64,000 nt of DNA from Pontibacter sp. FD36 (GTDB taxonomy: Bacteria > Bacteroidota > Bacteroidia > Cytophagales > Hymenobacteraceae), in assembly GCF_015686655.1 (NCBI RefSeq), contig NZ_JADPMP010000015.1, positions 1 to 64,000 on the forward strand. The letters run 5' to 3'. Below, piece after piece: positions 61,425 to 64,000 of the stretch (its first letter is position 1; each line of letters begins with the position of its first letter). The position numbers and the translations under genes are program-made. The notes under the pieces were generated by a model. That model was not told the DNA's origin and ran no database searches. It saw only the letters and a program-made list of their open reading frames with translations.

Positions 61425-62225
61425 ATGAAACACAACCTGATTTACGCTGCACTCACGGCACTTATTTTACAAGCCTGCCAGCCGGCAGAAGATAAAACAA
61501 AAGAAGCCACAGACGTTACAGCGGGAGAGACTGCCGAACAACCGACCTATCCGGCCTACTTTAGCAAAGTGCTCGATGCGCATGGCGGTCTGGAGCAATG
61601 GAAAAAGCTGGGAAGTATGCAGTACCAGCTCACCAACAATGGAAACACCGAGACGCACCTCATTGACCTGAATAACCGAAAGGACTTAGTAAAAGGAGAC
61701 GGCTACACCATTGGGCATGATGGAAAGCAGGTATGGGTGAGCCCGAACAGAGCGGCTTATCCTGGCAAGTCAGCGAAATTTTATCACAACCTGTACTTTT
61801 ATTTCTACGCCATCCCCTTTGTGCTGGCAGACCCGGGTGTGAATTATGAGCAGCTGGAGCCTATGGAGCTGCAGGGCAAAAGGTTTAACGTGATCGGCGT
61901 CTCTTTCGGAGAAGGCATTGGCGACACACCCGAAGATGAATACCGCATGCTGATCAATCCAGAAACAAACCGTATGGTATGGCTGCTCTACACGGTCACC
62001 TTTTTCAACGGGCAGCCAAGTGAGCAGTTCAACGCGCTGAAGTATGAAGACTACCAAGCGCACCAGGGCCTGCTGTTTCCGGCTAAATTAATCGGGTATA
62101 AGTATGAAAACGGCAAGATTGGGGATGTGCGCTATAGCGTTTCCATCGATAACCTGCAGCTAAAGGAAGAGCAGCCTGCCCAGGATCAGTTTGAGAAGCC
62201 GGAGCAGGCCGAAGTGGAGGCTTAG
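61425..62225 (+). CDS. DUF6503-like lipoprotein
   Basis: The 266-residue protein has a lipoprotein signal with LILQACQP (Cys18), then a linker rich in Thr and Glu and a beta-sheet domain: FSKVLDAHGGLEQWKKLGSMQYQLTN, NRKDLVKGDGYTIGHDGKQVW, NPETNRMVWLLYTV. The family is common in Bacteroidota and has a LolA-like fold, possibly binding a lipid. The end overlaps the convergent gene by four bases. Confidence 0.75.
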   Translation: MKHNLIYAALTALILQACQPAEDKTKEATDVTAGETAEQPTYPAYFSKVLDAHGGLEQWKKLGSMQYQLTNNGNTETHLIDLNNRKDLVKGDGYTIGHDGKQVWVSPNRAAYPGKSAKFYHNLYFYFYAIPFVLADPGVNYEQLEPMELQGKRFNVIGVSFGEGIGDTPEDEYRMLINPETNRMVWLLYTVTFFNGQPSEQFNALKYEDYQAHQGLLFPAKLIGYKYENGKIGDVRYSVSIDNLQLKEEQPAQDQFEKPEQAEVEA

Positions 62226-62782
62226 TACTTATAGCCCTCGCCTTGGTCGCTTTCGAGCGCTACCCCCAGGCCCAGTACCAGGCGGTTGACGAAGTTGAAG
62301 TAAGCGATGACCAGGTGTGCATCCAGGATGGCTCTGTCGTCGTGGCCCAGTTGCTTTAGCCTGTCAATCGCCTGCTCTACCTGCTCACCGCTTGGCGCTG
62401 CGGTTAAGTGGTATGCCAGGTCACATAAAACTTGGTCCGGTTCTTCCAATCCGATAGCAGTATAATCCTTTGCCAGCGTGTTCACCCGTTCTTCATCTTT
62501 CCAATAATGCTGCAGCGCCTGCTTGTGGTGTATCTGGCAGTATTCGCAGTTATTTGCCGCCGACACCACCACCGCCATCATTTCGCGCTGTGCACGGTTA
62601 AGCGGGGACTTTGCGTACATAATGGACATATAAAGGTCCATGTGGTGTACAATCGTAGCTGGGTTCAGGCTCTGGATCTTGTGTACCTCCGCCAGCTTTC
62701 CGCGCTTATTTACCAGATCATCATAGATTTTTTTTAACTCACCTGTAGCCTCTGAGTGGTCAATTACCTGTATGCGTGCCAT
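62222..62782 (-). CDS. AhpD-like peroxidase-related protein
   Basis: The 186-residue protein (ATG at 62,780-62,782, MARIQVIDHSEATGELKKIY) has the carboxymuconolactone decarboxylase fold with active-site NNCEYCQIHHKQAL. Such uncharacterised peroxidase-related proteins use a CxxC-His relay to reduce peroxides. Its stop codon lies inside the stop of the convergent DUF6503 gene. It is distinct from the arsenosugar-associated AhpD-like protein at 44,146. Confidence 0.85.
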   Translation of the reverse strand: MARIQVIDHSEATGELKKIYDDLVNKRGKLAEVHKIQSLNPATIVHHMDLYMSIMYAKSPLNRAQREMMAVVVSAANNCEYCQIHHKQALQHYWKDEERVNTLAKDYTAIGLEEPDQVLCDLAYHLTAAPSGEQVEQAIDRLKQLGHDDRAILDAHLVIAYFNFVNRLVLGLGVALESDQGEGYKY

Positions 62783-63195
62783 GTAAATATTTATATTATT
62801 TAATTCAGCTGACAATATACTGCCTTTGCCTGCAAAGCAAAAAGTTATAAGGAAGGCCCTGCTGAAGAAAAAGGATTAAATAATGGGTGCACACAATTAA
62901 ATTGTGACTCAAATAATGTCCTGTATATCGTGGCAACAGCTTTCGTGAGTTACCCTTTATCTGACAGCTCAACCTTTGTTTATCACTAAAAACTTCAGTT
63001 TTGTCGTGTAACTGACAAAGCTGCTGCCATATCGCCTTAACAGTAGACTCAAAGGCTTTTTTCATAGCTCCATGTCGTATAAATGACTACCAAAGGCGCT
63101 CTAGCAGGTGCTGCCAAGCTTTCTAAAATAACTCATTAAGTAGGGGCAAAGTATAATAAAAGTGCTAAACAAGTTTTACATCATCAATTATAACT
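62783..63195. other. intergenic promoter region
   Basis: No supported gene. A minus-strand frame (62,805-63,065) is open but has poor composition. This region must carry the divergent promoters of the peroxidase-related gene and the lipoprotein starting at 63,196. Confidence 0.5.
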
Positions 63196-64000
63196 ATGAA
63201 AAAAAAATTACCGCTAACCAGATTATTCCTGCTGGTCTTCCTGCTCTATATGGCAGCAAGTTGTTCCAAAATGAAGACTATGATGAAGACAAAGCAACGC
63301 GATATTGCCATAGAACGGACGGTAAATGCCAATGATGTGCAGGTGCCGCCAGGATACAAGGTAGAAGCTGTGGCAACCAGTCTTACTTTTCCTTCCGGAA
63401 TTACTTTTGATGAGCAGGGCAACGTGTATTTTATAGAAGCTGGTTACTCTTATATAGATGTTTTCAAGAAGCCGCGCCTGGTGCAGCTAATGGCGAACGG
63501 TGAAACTAGGTCGATTGCAGAGGGCGAGGATAAAGGTCCTTGGAACGGTGTGACCTATAAAAATGGCAGCTTTTATGTGGCGGAGGGAAACATCGAAAAA
63601 GGAGGCCGTATCCTCAGGATTACAAAAGACGGGCAGACAACGGCTATCGTGGAGAACCTCCCCCGCTTCGGTGACCACCAGACAAATGGCCCTGTCATCG
63701 GAAACGATGGCTATATCTACTTCGGGCAAGGAACGACCACTAACTCCGGTATAGTAGGCAAAGACAATTATCTGATGGGATGGCTTGCTGATAACAAGCA
63801 ACTTCATGACATTCCGTGCCAAGACATTATACTGTCTGGCAAAAATTTCACTACCCCCAACATATTATCCGGCGAAGGTGCCGACCTGACCTCCACCGGG
63901 GCATATGTACCTTATGGAACCGCTACCAAGCCCGGCCAAGTAATACAAGGCCGCGTACCTTGTACTGGCGCTATCATGCGCGTACCCGAAACAGGAGGAT
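63196..64000 (+). CDS. sugar-dehydrogenase-like lipoprotein (partial, cut by window end)
   Basis: The frame from the ATG at 63,196 runs off the window after 268 codons. The signal peptide ends in a lipobox, MAASCSK (Cys23). The mature part begins PPGYKVEAVATSLTFPSGITFDEQGNVYFIEAGY, then GPWNGVTYKNGSFYVAEG and RILRITKDG. These are blade repeats of a six-bladed propeller as in sorbosone/PQQ-dependent glucose dehydrogenases. The catalytic histidine regions should lie in the missing part, so activity cannot be judged. Confidence 0.75.
   Translation, partial: MKKKLPLTRLFLLVFLLYMAASCSKMKTMMKTKQRDIAIERTVNANDVQVPPGYKVEAVATSLTFPSGITFDEQGNVYFIEAGYSYIDVFKKPRLVQLMANGETRSIAEGEDKGPWNGVTYKNGSFYVAEGNIEKGGRILRITKDGQTTAIVENLPRFGDHQTNGPVIGNDGYIYFGQGTTTNSGIVGKDNYLMGWLADNKQLHDIPCQDIILSGKNFTTPNILSGEGADLTSTGAYVPYGTATKPGQVIQGRVPCTGAIMRVPETGG

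Noticed and set aside
62805..63065. 86-codon minus-strand frame
   Set aside because: It lies in a promoter-bearing gap, and its residue composition looks non-coding.
1..64000. tRNA or rRNA genes
   Set aside because: I saw no cloverleaf-like or rRNA-like sequence on either strand, although I could not run a covariance search.

Overview
The window looks like Bacteroidota DNA, most likely from the family Hymenobacteraceae (Pontibacter, Rufibacter or Hymenobacter relatives). The evidence is a 1467-residue secreted protein with a type IX secretion (T9SS) C-terminal sorting domain, a Bacteroidota-style mer operon (ArsR-type regulator, MerT-MerP fusion, GDCCVxC protein), an arsenosugar gene set, and A-rich rather than strong Shine-Dalgarno translation starts. 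The species cannot be fixed from the sequence.

Bases 1 to about 37,300 read as the backbone and accessory part of a plasmid, or of an integrated plasmid. There is a MobC-like relaxosome protein at the left edge beside a 14-bp tandem array. A mercury operon (1962-4594) follows, then ArdC-like and RadC-like genes that share a 44-bp upstream element. Next come an iteron origin with about 13 phased repeats and its replication initiator (6.8-8.8 kb). From 8.9 to 22.5 kb the genes are defence-like: a three-gene Fic operon, a DUF3800 protein, a small serine recombinase with a 38-bp palindrome upstream, a DUF4365 protein, a decayed IS982 transposase, a complete type III restriction-modification pair and an AbiE toxin-antitoxin pair. 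Then follow an XRE regulator, the T9SS protein, umuDC, small hypothetical genes and a pair of mobilization-type genes (Toprim protein; DUF4099/DUF3945 protein). This half ends in a run of broken genes (36.1-37.3 kb).

Bases 37.3-64 kb have fewer broken genes and read as metabolic cargo or chromosome. They hold a haloalkane-dehalogenase-like hydrolase, a flavodoxin-family protein, a stand-alone EgtD-like methyltransferase and a two-part arsenosugar locus. The first part (44,481 down to 40,353) runs AhpD-like protein, radical SAM ArsS, PiT transporter, methyltransferase ArsM, VKOR-like protein. The second (56,791 down to 48,198) is a nine-gene, nearly gapless operon: a degenerate glycosyltransferase, the TIGR04282 transferase, DUF547, the TIGR04283 glycosyltransferase, an FAD oxidoreductase, an iron-sulfur membrane protein, a GT2 enzyme, a small Cys-Cys protein and a lipoprotein. 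Between them two Crp/Fnr paralogues flank a GH15 glucanase. The right end holds a GH63-like glycosidase, a DUF2652 protein, lipoproteins, a peroxidase-related protein and the start of a sugar-dehydrogenase-like lipoprotein cut by the window edge.

The strongest candidates for new biology are the nine-gene operon beside arsM/arsS, whose chemistry beyond the ArsM/ArsS steps is not settled, the shared ardC/radC control element, and the Fic operon, in which I see no standard inhibitory motif.
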